Origin: Acinetobacter wuhouensis
GTDB lineage: Bacteria > Pseudomonadota > Gammaproteobacteria > Pseudomonadales > Moraxellaceae
Direction: 5' to 3'
Assembly (NCBI RefSeq): GCF_001696605.3
Contig: NZ_CP031716.1
Location: forward strand, 992,001-1,056,000
Length of the DNA stretch: 64,000 bases
Below, piece by piece: positions 55,683-64,000 of this stretch; the first letter of the stretch is position 1, and each line of letters begins with the position of its first letter. The translations under genes were made by a program, and so were the position numbers. A model generated the notes under the pieces. That model worked only from the letters and a program-made list of their open reading frames with translations, was not told the origin of the DNA and did no database searches.

Positions 55683-58112
55683 TTAATGGCGTGCAGCTTT
55701 TTTGCCTTCATCTACTGCTTTTACAATCGGTGCTTTAACCAAAGGTTTAGGTTGTTCGATTAGTGCAAGTGGAAGAATCTCATCGATACTCTTCACTGCT
55801 TTAATTTCCAAACCATCTTTGACATTCTGAGGAATTTCAGTCAAGTCACGGACGTTTTCTTGTGGGATAAACACAAGTTTAACACCACCACGATGTGCTG
55901 CTAAAAGTTTCTCTTTCAAGCCACCAATACGCATTGCTCGACCACCTAGACTGGTTTCACCTGTCATTGCAATATCAGGACGAATTGCAATTTTAGTGAA
56001 CGCAGAAACAAGGGCTAAAGTCAGTGCTAAACCAGCCGATGGACCATCTTTTGGAGTTGCACCTTCAGGTAAATGCACATGTACATCAGTTTCTTCAAAA
56101 CGTGATGCTTCGATCCCCAACTCATCTGCACGGGTACGAACAACCGTCATTGCAGCAGTAATTGACTCTTTCATCACGTCACCAAGTGAACCTGTGGTAA
56201 TGAATTTACCTTTACCAGGAACAGCAGCAACTTCAATCGTCAATAACTCGCCACCAACAGATGTCCAAGCCAGGCCATTAACACGACCCACTTGCGCTTC
56301 TTCTTCTGCCATACCGTAGTCAAACTTATGAACACCTAAATAATCTGGCAAGTTCTCAGCAGTCACATCAATATGTAAGTTTTTGGCTTTCTTACTAACA
56401 GACTCTTTCACCACTTTACGTGCAATTTTAGACACTTCACGTTCAAGACTACGTACGCCTGCTTCACGCGTATAACGACGCACGATGTCACGAATTGCTT
56501 CTTCATGCACAGTCAGTTCTTTAGCACGTAAACCATTGTTCTTGATTGCTTTCGGAACAAGGTAACGGTCTGCAATATTGACTTTTTCGTCTTCGGTATA
56601 ACCAGGCAGACGAATCACTTCCATACGATCAAGCAATGCTTCAGGAATATTCATGCTGTTTGCAGTACAGATGAACATCACTTCAGACAAGTCAAGATCA
56701 AGATCTAAATAATGATCATTGAACTTATTGTTCTGTGATGGATCAAGTACTTCAAGCAGAGCAGAAGCTGGATCACCACGGTAGTCCTGTGCCATTTTGT
56801 CAATTTCATCGAGTAAGAACAGTGGGTTCTTCACACCGACTTTTGTCAAAGATTGCACGATCTTACCTGGCATCGCACCGATATAGGTACGACGATGACC
56901 ACGAATTTCCGCTTCATCACGTACACCACCGAGTGCCATACGAACGAATTCACGACCTGTTGCTTTGGCAATGGATTCACCGAGTGAAGTTTTACCTACA
57001 CCTGGAGGACCAACTAGACACAAGATTGGACCACGAAGTTTTTTCACGCGTGATTGAACTGCTAAATATTCAACAATACGCTCTTTTACTTCGTCCAAAC
57101 CATAATGGTCTGCATCTAAAATTTCTTGTGCTTTTGCCAAGTTAATGCTGACTTTGCTCGCTTTATTCCAAGGTGTATCTAAAATCACCTCGATATAGTT
57201 ACGAACTACAGCCGCTTCACTTGAAGCAGGTTGCATTGCTTTGAGTTTACGGAATTCAGCTTCTGCTTTTTTACGCACGTGTTCAGGTAAATCAGCTTCT
57301 GCTAAACGCTTTTCAATTTCAGCAACATCATCTTCCGCACCGCCATTCATGTCGGAAAGTTCACGCTGAATCACTTTCATCTTTTCATTGAGGAAGTATT
57401 CGCGTTGATTCTTTTCCATTTGGCGTTTTACAGAATCATGCAAAGTTTGCTCAATCTGTTGTTCTTCAGACTGTTGTAGCAAATAAGTCATGAGTTCTTG
57501 TAAATGTGCTTCAAACTCATCGTGTTCTAAGAATTTTTGTTTTACATCTATATTCAAAGGTACACGCGTTGCAACGAAGAACAATAATTGCAATAAATCA
57601 TCAATTTTATTGGCAGCAGCAATCAATTCACGTGCATTACGTAATTTTGCTTCTGCGTATTGTGAAAATAAGGCACGCAATTCTTCAACACGTGTTGCTT
57701 GCGTATCTTGATCTACAGATACGGTCATCGGGCTCAATGCGTGTTCAGCAGACAGGTATTCATCATTGTCAATGATTTCAACCAGCTTAGAACGATGTAA
57801 GCCTTCAATTAATACTTTTATGCAGTTTTCATCATTCTCATGATTCACAACTTGTACAATCTTAGCGACAGTACCATATTGATATAAATTGTCGTGATCA
57901 ATTTCTTCTGTAAGCGAATCTTTTTGCGCAACTACAAATACTAAATTGTCACTGTTACGAGCCACATCAACTGCATTAATCGATTTTTCACGACCCACAA
58001 ATAACGCAATTTGCATGTGCGGATAAACCACCACATCACGTAGCGCTAAAAGCGGTAATACACTTGGAACCTGTGGCTCTAAGTTTTCTTGATTCATAAT
58101 AATCTCAGACAT
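55683..58112 (-). CDS. lon: ATP-dependent protease Lon
   Basis: 809 residues from ATG 58112, five bases after GGAG; the frame could start two codons earlier at GTG. Cytosolic hexameric AAA+ serine protease degrading damaged and regulatory proteins. N domain starts at LPLLALRDVVVYPHM; Walker A GPPGVGKTS (about 360); sensor region LFLLDEIDKMAQDYRGDPAS; proteolytic Ser in PEGATPKDGPSAGLAL (about 687) with Lys about 40 residues later (GGLKEKLLAAHRGG). A low-scoring sigma32-like pair, CCCTTGTAA and CACATCA (58158-58184, minus strand, 11 bases apart), lies about 50 bases upstream and could give heat induction; the spacing is short. Confidence 0.97.
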   Translation of the reverse strand: MSEIIMNQENLEPQVPSVLPLLALRDVVVYPHMQIALFVGREKSINAVDVARNSDNLVFVVAQKDSLTEEIDHDNLYQYGTVAKIVQVVNHENDENCIKVLIEGLHRSKLVEIIDNDEYLSAEHALSPMTVSVDQDTQATRVEELRALFSQYAEAKLRNARELIAAANKIDDLLQLLFFVATRVPLNIDVKQKFLEHDEFEAHLQELMTYLLQQSEEQQIEQTLHDSVKRQMEKNQREYFLNEKMKVIQRELSDMNGGAEDDVAEIEKRLAEADLPEHVRKKAEAEFRKLKAMQPASSEAAVVRNYIEVILDTPWNKASKVSINLAKAQEILDADHYGLDEVKERIVEYLAVQSRVKKLRGPILCLVGPPGVGKTSLGESIAKATGREFVRMALGGVRDEAEIRGHRRTYIGAMPGKIVQSLTKVGVKNPLFLLDEIDKMAQDYRGDPASALLEVLDPSQNNKFNDHYLDLDLDLSEVMFICTANSMNIPEALLDRMEVIRLPGYTEDEKVNIADRYLVPKAIKNNGLRAKELTVHEEAIRDIVRRYTREAGVRSLEREVSKIARKVVKESVSKKAKNLHIDVTAENLPDYLGVHKFDYGMAEEEAQVGRVNGLAWTSVGGELLTIEVAAVPGKGKFITTGSLGDVMKESITAAMTVVRTRADELGIEASRFEETDVHVHLPEGATPKDGPSAGLALTLALVSAFTKIAIRPDIAMTGETSLGGRAMRIGGLKEKLLAAHRGGVKLVFIPQENVRDLTEIPQNVKDGLEIKAVKSIDEILPLALIEQPKPLVKAPIVKAVDEGKKAARH

Positions 58113-58247
58113 GGGCACTCCTAATGAGTGACAACGGTGTTGCCATGTTTTTTATAGTGATGTGTATTTATAAAATTACAAGGGCTTTGCTTAATAAAAA
58201 AAATAAAAAAACGCAAATGTATGATTAATAAATGAAGCTAGCGGCAC

Positions 58248-58844
58248 TTATTGACTGAAATGACGCTTAAAATGATAAGTTTTAGACGGTGTGATCAATC
58301 CATCTAAAGCTTGATCCCAAGGGTTGCGCTTTAATTCAATGTCTAATTTTTGAAAATCATGTGCTAAACCGAGCCGATATGGACGATGCAAAGCAGAGGC
58401 GAGTGTACGATCATAAAAACCACCGCCCATGCCCATCCGTGCACCTTTATCATCACAGGCAAGTAAAGGCATAACAACAAGATCTAAAATAGAAATATGT
58501 AATCCTCTACTTGCGATTGGTTCAAGCATGCCTAGTGGATGGCGAGAGAACAAGTGATTATGAAATTGATGTTTTGAAACTCTGACCCACCGCAAGGTTT
58601 TATTCATATTACAAATCAAGGGTAAATAAACTTGTTTACCATGTTGAAAACAAAATTCAATGAGAAGTCGTGTTCTGACTTCACCAAAAGCATCTAGATA
58701 AACCCCCACTTTTTTTGCGTACTGTAACTGTGGATGCTTTAAAAACTGTTTAAAGCATTGCTGCTCAATGTTTCTGTGTTGAAGTGGTGTTAATGATCGT
58801 CTTTGCTTTCTGATCATTTTGCGTAATTCAGTGTTTTGATTCAT
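58248..58844 (-). CDS. 5-formyltetrahydrofolate cyclo-ligase family protein
   Basis: 198 residues from ATG 58844; the frame extends 19 codons further, but the family N terminus is MNQNTELRKMIRKQRRSLTP. It shows KQVYLPLICNM (about 91-101), the substrate and ATP-binding region ending in LACDDKGARMGMGGGFYDRT (family signature GMGGGFYDR, about 148-156). The enzyme uses ATP to convert 5-formyl-THF to methenyl-THF. In many gammaproteobacteria the 6S RNA gene lies just before it; I saw no 6S-like sequence here. The upstream flank is the insertion sequence at 59088. Confidence 0.88.
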   Translation of the reverse strand: MNQNTELRKMIRKQRRSLTPLQHRNIEQQCFKQFLKHPQLQYAKKVGVYLDAFGEVRTRLLIEFCFQHGKQVYLPLICNMNKTLRWVRVSKHQFHNHLFSRHPLGMLEPIASRGLHISILDLVVMPLLACDDKGARMGMGGGFYDRTLASALHRPYRLGLAHDFQKLDIELKRNPWDQALDGLITPSKTYHFKRHFSQ

Positions 58845-58901
58845 AAGGTTTGAAGAAAAATAAAACCATATACAGTATACAGGTGAATAATTCTTTTTCA
58901 T

Positions 58902-59087
58902 GGAAATAAGAAATCAGCTCCCTTTTTTAGCCACTTTTATTGAAAGCTGATGACTACATAACCATTCGATTCTATAGATGTGGTTTAAAATCAACTGGAT
59001 AAAATGTTAACTGTATCGCTATCTTGTTTAAATAATGCCTAAAAATAACTTTGTTTGAATTTAAGATAATACTTTTTAAATTAAATA
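58902..59087. other. Short AT-rich region left of the IS5-type element
   Basis: About 190 bases with no coding potential on either strand, ending abruptly at the IS left end. It may be the upstream region of the cyclo-ligase gene or the remains of the original left flank of the adhesin gene. Confidence 0.4.
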
Positions 59088-60126
59088 GGCTTTGTTGCAC
59101 AAAGCTATTCTTGAGGGCTTCTTTAGCAATATAATTTCCAGATGAAGAAGCCTGCACCTAAAACTTACCGTACAACCAATTGGTCCTCGTATAACCAAGC
59201 TTTAATCAAGCGAGGAAATATTTCAATCTGGTTTGATCCTAAGACGCAATGGTATGCACAACCACAAGGCAAGCAAGGACGAAATCAAACTTATTCCGAT
59301 ACAGCGATTCAATGCTGTTTAATGATCAAATCTCTATTCCGTCTTTCTTTACGTATGGTTACTGGCTTTGTTCAAAGCCTGATTAAACTCTGTGGCTTGA
59401 ATTGGACAGCACCAGATTACTCCACCCTTTGTAGACGACAAAAGCATATTGATATTGCGATAAGCTATCAGAAAAGTCATGATGGGTTACACCTACTTGT
59501 CGACTCTACGGGTTTAAAGTTTTTAGGTGAAGGCGAATGGAAGCGTAAAAAACATCAGCCTGAATACCGTCGGCAATGGCGTAAACTGCATATTGGTATA
59601 GATGCTGAAACACTGCAAATACGTGCCGTTCAGCTTACTACAAATAATGTCAGTGATTCACAAGTACTAGGTGATTTACTGGATCAAATTCCACTAGATG
59701 AGCGAATAGATTCTGTCTATACCGATGGCGCGTACGACACGAAGTGCTGCAGAAAAGTGATTTCAGATCGTCAAGCACATGCAGTAATTCCACCCAGAAA
59801 GAATGCCAAGCCCTGGAAAGATTCTAAAATAAGTTCAATAGAACGAAATGAGTTACTTCAAACGGTTAAACATTTAGGCAGAACCCTATGGAAAAAATGG
59901 TCGGGTTATCACCGTCGTAGTTTGGTGGAAACCAAGATGCATTGCATCAAATTATTAGGAGATAAGCTGACGGCAAGACATTTTCAAAGTCAGGTCAATG
60001 AAATTCATGCGCGTGTGGCAGTTCTGAATAGATTTACGGAATTAGGTAGACCTCACACCCAAGTTGTCACTTAAATTTGAATGGATTGGGGAAAACTCAG
60101 CTTTTGAATGTTTATGCAACAAAGCC
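59088..60126 (+). mobile_element. IS5-family (IS903-group) insertion sequence, 1039 bp
   Basis: Inverted ends: GGCTTTGTTGCACAAA at 59088 and, from the right end at 60126, GGCTTTGTTGCATAAA. This is the IS903-group type of end. Flanking 9-mers AATTAAATA (left) and CCTCCAGGT (right) differ, so the expected 9-bp target duplication is absent. Size and ends resemble the Acinetobacter IS17 element (recalled, not compared). The right end abuts the adhesin repeat frame at once. Confidence 0.9.
59142..60074 (+). CDS. IS5/IS903-group transposase
   Basis: 310 residues, intact. The DDE residues are D121 (HLLVDSTGLK), D195 (SVYTDGAYDT) and E263 (RRSLVETKMHCIK), near the classic IS903 spacing. The N-terminal part (YRTTNWSSYNQALIKRGNIS) and CLMIKSLFRLSLRMVTGFVQ are typical of the group. 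It probably transposes by cut-and-paste, normally making 9-bp duplications. Confidence 0.93.
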   Translation: MKKPAPKTYRTTNWSSYNQALIKRGNISIWFDPKTQWYAQPQGKQGRNQTYSDTAIQCCLMIKSLFRLSLRMVTGFVQSLIKLCGLNWTAPDYSTLCRRQKHIDIAISYQKSHDGLHLLVDSTGLKFLGEGEWKRKKHQPEYRRQWRKLHIGIDAETLQIRAVQLTTNNVSDSQVLGDLLDQIPLDERIDSVYTDGAYDTKCCRKVISDRQAHAVIPPRKNAKPWKDSKISSIERNELLQTVKHLGRTLWKKWSGYHRRSLVETKMHCIKLLGDKLTARHFQSQVNEIHARVAVLNRFTELGRPHTQVVT

Positions 60127-62478
60127 CCTCCAGGTGTAAAAATTGAAATTACTACAGACGGTGATATCAAGGTTACATTTGATCCAGATGTAGATCCAAG
60201 CACGATTGATCCAAATACAGACTTTGTGATCACGGGTGAAGATGGCTTACCATTAAAAGATATAGATGGTAATCTAGTGCCTGCTCCATCATGGACTACA
60301 CCAGATGGTGGTATTACGTGGACAGGTAAAGTACCGCCAAATGTCGATGGTGAAGTCACAGTAAAAGTCCCTGCGAAAGACGCTAATGATAATCCAACTT
60401 ACACTGACAAAACAGGCAATCCAGGTACAGGTAATGATGCTACAGTAGCTGTAGATACAACACCTCCAGGTGTAAAAGTAGAAATCACGCCAAACGGTGA
60501 TATCAAGGTTACATTTGATCCAGATGTAGATCCAAGCACGATTGATCCAAATACAGACTTTGTGATCACGGGCGAAGATGGCTTACCATTAAAAGATATA
60601 GATGGTAATCCAGTGGATGCCCCACAATTTGAAACCACAGATGGTGGTATTACGTGGACAGGTAAAGTACCGCCAAATGTCGAAAGTGAAATTAAGGTAG
60701 AAGTACCAGCAGGCACTTACACAGATAAAGTAGGTAACCCTGGTAAGCTTGGTAACTCAAATATTGGTTCTGATGGTCAGCCAGATCCTGAAGGTGAACC
60801 TGTTTTTGTTGATACAGCTCCTCCAGGTGTAAAAGTAGAAATCACGCCAGATGGTAAGATCACAGTAACTTTTGATCCAGATGTAGATACAAATACAATT
60901 AGTTTGGATGATATTCAGGTCACTTTAACTGATGAAAAAGGTGAGCCAATTCTGGATGATGATGGTCGCCCAGTCACTATTCCATTAATAAGTACAGATG
61001 GTGGCATTATTTGGACAGGCGAAGTACCGCCAAATCTCGATGGTATCGTGAAGGTTGAAGTCCCTGAGAATAGCTACAAAGATAAAACAGGCAACCTTGG
61101 TACAGGTGATGACGCTACAGTAGCTGTGGATACAACACCTCCAGGTGTAAAAATTGAAATTACTACAGACGGTGATATCAAGGTTACATTTGATCCAGAT
61201 GTAGATCCAAGCACGATTGATCCAAATACAGACTTTGTGATCACGGGTGAAGATGGCTTACCATTAAAAGATATAGATGGTAATCTAGTGCCTGCTCCAT
61301 CATGGACTACACCAGATGGTGGTATTACGTGGACAGGTAAAGTACCGCCAAATGTCGATGGTGAAGTCACAGTAAAAGTCCCTGCGAAAGACGCTAATGA
61401 TAATCCAATTTACACTGACAAAACAGGCAATCCAGGTACAGGTAATGATGCTACAGTAGCTGTAGATACAACACCTCCAGGTGTAAAAGTAGAAATCACG
61501 CCAGATGGTAAGATCACAGTCACATTTGATCCAGATGTAGATCCAAGCACGATTGATCCAAATACAGACTTTGTGATCACAGATGGAAATGCTGAACCGT
61601 TAAAAGACAAAAATGGCGATCTAGTGCCTGCTCTATCATGGACTACACCAGATGGTGGTATTACGTGGACAGGTAAGATACCGCCAAATGTTGAAAGTGA
61701 AGTTAAGGTTGAAGTACCAGCAGACAGTTACACAGATAAAGTAGGTAACCCTGGTAAGCTTGGTAATTCAAATATTGATTCTGAAGGTCAGCCAGATCCT
61801 GAAGGTGAACCTGTTTTTGTTGACACAGCTCCTCCGAGTGTGAAGGTTGAAATTGGCACAGACGGTAAGATCACTGTAACTTTTGATCCAGATGTTGATC
61901 CAAGCACGATTGACCCGAATACAGACTTTGTGATCACGGGCGAAGATGGCTTACCATTAAAAGATAAAAATGGTAATCCATTTACTTTAGAAAAAACTGA
62001 TGATCCACTGATTTGGACAGGTAAAGTGCCGCCAAATGTCGATGGTGAAGTCACAGTAAAAGTCCCCGAGAATAGCTACAAAGACAAAACAGGCAACTTG
62101 GGTACAGGTGATGACGCTACAGTACCTGTAGATACAACACCTCCAGGTGTAAAAGTAGAAATCACGCCAGATGGTAAGATCACTGTTACATTTGATCCAG
62201 ATGTGGATACAGATACAATTAGCTTAGATGATATTCAGGTCACTTTAACAGATAAAGAAGGCAAGCCAATTCTTGATAAAGAAGGCAAGCCAGTGACTGT
62301 TCCACCACTGACATCAGCAGATGGTGGTATCACTTGGACAGGTAAAGTACCGCCAAATATTGACGGAAAAGTAAACGTAGAGGTGCCTGCGAAAGATGCA
62401 GATGGAAACCCAACCTACACTGACAAAACAGGCAATCCTGGTACAGGTAATGACGCTACAGTAGCTGTAGATACAACT
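60127..62478 (+). repeat. Seven Ig-like coding repeats with a higher-order period of about 1 kb
   Basis: Module starts (at the PP of the linker): 60127, 60463, 60823, 61138, 61474, 61831, 62140, ending 62478; lengths 112, 120, 105, 112, 119, 103 and 113 residues. Modules 1 and 4 differ by a single base over 336 bp. Modules 2 and 5 share a longer linker (VGNPGKLGNSNI, then PDPEGEPVFVDTAPP). Module 3 resembles 7 in its middle (ISLDDIQVTLTD) and 6 at its end. The order therefore repeats every three modules (1011 and 1002 bp). Confidence 0.9.
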
Positions 62479-64000
62479 CCACCGACAGTGACAGTAGAAA
62501 TCGAACCTGAAACGATTAAAACCGTCATTATTTCAGGTGTCACTTCACTTGAACTTGGTGATATTGTGACAAATGGTCAGATTGTTGAAGATAGTCTAAT
62601 AGACAATGGTGATGGTACTTGGACTGTAAAAGTTAAAGTCAATGGTGATCTAGAGATCAAGGAGATTATAGGTCAGCCAGAGGCGACGACAGAGATTAAA
62701 GACAGCGTTATTGTTTCAAATAATAATGGTACAAATAACTCTACAGTGACATTTAAATTCTCAGAAACACTTAAGGATGGCAGTTTTACAGAGGCAGATA
62801 TTAAAGTCACTGGTGGAACTTTAGTTCCAAATAGCCTGAATTATGATCCAGTTACTGATACTTGGACAGCTGAAATCAAGGTAACACTTGGTCAAGAAGT
62901 TACTGTTGAAGTGAGAGATCAGAGCTATGAAGACCTTGCAGGAAATAAAGGATCAGATGGTCATGATGTCTTAGAAACGATCAAAATCACTAGTGTTAAA
63001 CCGACTGAAGATGGTCAAAGCACAGAAATCACTGTGAAAAGCTCTCAGAAACCAGAAGATATTATTTTAATAGTAGATGGTAAGCCTATCAGTATTGTTG
63101 AATGGATAGACAATGGGGATGGTACATATACCTTTAGAACAGAGGGCGATGTTAAGGGGGATAAAATCACAGCGACTACGACTACAACACCAACTGATGA
63201 TCATCCTGATGGTGAGCAGATCTCAGATACAGTGAGCTTACCATTTGTGAGTATTGACACCATTGCATTTGATGATGTGATCAATAAAGCTGAATGGGAA
63301 GATTTAACCCAAGGTGGTGATACGATTACGATCACAGGGAAGATCAGTAACTCTGATCCAGATACACTGACAGTAACTGTGAATGGGGAGACGTATACCT
63401 ATGATAAAAATCTTACTAATAATACAGTCGCAATCAATGGCGATGGTACATGGTCAATTCAAGTGCCTAAAGATTCAATTAAAGACACCAATCATATTAC
63501 AGCAGTAGCAACAGCTGAAGGTGGTAGATCTATATCGAATACAGCTGAAAGTGATCCAATCCGAGATATTAAGCCACCAACAGTGAAAGTTGTAGTAGAT
63601 GAAGACGGTAACATCACTGTTACATTTGACTCAGATGTAGACCGTGATTCGATTAAACCAGAAACTGACATCGTGATCACGGACAAAAACAGTAATCCAC
63701 TCAAAGATAAAGATGGCAAACTAGTTACGATCAAGCTTGAAGCTTCGGAAGATGGTTTGACTTGGACAGGTAAAGTGCCATCAAATGTTGAAGGTGGTGT
63801 AAAAGTTGAGGTTCCTGCACTAGGTGAGGATGGTAAGCCAACGTATACCGACAAAGCAGGTAACCCAGGTGAACCAAATCGTGGTGAGAATGACATCAAT
63901 ATGGTTCCACCGACAGTGACAGTTATTGTAGATAAAGACGGTAACATCACAGTCACCTTTGATCCGGATGTGGATCCAAGTACGATTGATCCAGAAACTG
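60127..64000 (+). CDS. Giant Ig-like-repeat adhesin (Bap-like), 5'-truncated by the IS, running off the window
   Basis: In plus frame 1 there is no stop from 60127 to 64000 (about 1,291 codons). The frame enters from the IS end (open back to 60046) and has no credible start, so this is the interior of a longer gene. The product is a series of beta-rich Ig-like modules of 103-120 residues joined by DTTPPGVKVEI-type linkers. They share KVTFDPDVDPSTIDPNTDF, GGITWTGKVPPNV and YTDKTGNPGTG, and are highly acidic and Asp/Gly/Pro/Thr-rich, suiting calcium-stabilised surface fibres. From about 62500 on the modules are divergent (GDGTWTVKVKVNGD; GDTITITGKISNSDP; then a return to the first type at 63580). 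Large repeat proteins of this kind in Acinetobacter are type I-secreted biofilm adhesins. With the 5' end cut off it may be a pseudogene unless recombination restores it. Confidence 0.88.

Noticed and set aside
56735..57145. 136-codon plus frame opposite lon
   Set aside because: Antisense of a highly conserved AAA+ domain; no ribosome site.
58902..59087. 6S RNA gene expected upstream of the cyclo-ligase gene in some gammaproteobacteria
   Set aside because: I looked for the long imperfect hairpin with a central bubble and saw none; the region is only about 190 bases and is cut by the IS.
60042..62054. Several similar minus-strand open frames with repeated sequence (also 63492-63956)
   Set aside because: They are the antisense of the Ig-like repeats. 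The plus frame is continuous for 1,291 codons with coherent domain pattern, while the minus frames are broken at different points of each module.
60127..62478. Possible CRISPR-like or satellite array
   Set aside because: Unit length is over 300 bp, units are coding and diverge as proteins do; there are no short repeats with unique spacers.

Overview
The window reads as a chromosomal segment of an Acinetobacter-like gammaproteobacterium. The basis is the low-GC coding sequence, a GTP-type PEP carboxykinase, groES-groEL preceded by a sigma32-type promoter rather than a CIRCE element, the lptM-lysA-dapF cluster, a complete 2-aminoethylphosphonate locus and an IS5/IS903-group element of about 1.04 kb. 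The genus is inferred from protein resemblance and gene content; no search was run. Most of the window is ordinary core genome in short, independently terminated units.

Layout. 1-5.2 kb: the end of a PhoD-like phosphatase, a ferritin-like metal hydrolase (COG3687 type), and a divergent TetR-type regulator split by an IS3-family element (2536-3817, 4-bp target duplication). A membrane protein and tRNA-Cys/tRNA-Leu follow. 5.3-12.7 kb: folD, a methyltransferase, a lipoprotein, a kgtP-like transporter, glpR and glpD with matching operator-like sites, and a hypothetical protein. 12.8-23 kb: pckG, a lipid-kinase/metallophosphoesterase pair, groES-groEL, an AraC regulator divergent from an fsr-like pump, and a LuxR-type regulator.

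23-31.6 kb is the most coherent accessory system: a GntR/UTRA regulator, a binding protein, an ATPase and a fused double-domain permease for 2-aminoethylphosphonate (AEP), a flavin oxidoreductase of the type found in phosphonate loci, then phnW and phnX. AEP would be imported, transaminated to phosphonoacetaldehyde and cleaved to acetaldehyde and phosphate. The same 12-bp palindrome core lies before the transporter genes and before phnW, suggesting one regulon with two promoters.

31.8-59 kb: dgkA, a glycerophosphodiesterase, an orphan RND pump, mgtE, three tRNA-Asn genes, two tandem paralogous membrane proteins, sodB, a NIF3 protein, a DegS-like protease, a Tim44-like protein, radA, two amino-acid transporters, lptM-lysA-dapF, lon and a 5-formyl-THF cyclo-ligase. 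59.1-64 kb: an IS5/IS903-type element without a target duplication is joined directly to one uninterrupted plus-strand reading frame (60127 to the window end, about 1,291 codons) of bacterial Ig-like repeats. This is part of a giant adhesin whose 5' end is missing here.

The most noteworthy non-genic signals are: (i) a MITE-like family with ends AGGGYSTRTTGA, one copy lying between the heat-shock promoter and groES; (ii) two copies of a nested-palindrome element (about 23850 and 45108); (iii) the phosphonate operators; and (iv) a roughly 1-kb higher-order period inside the adhesin repeats.
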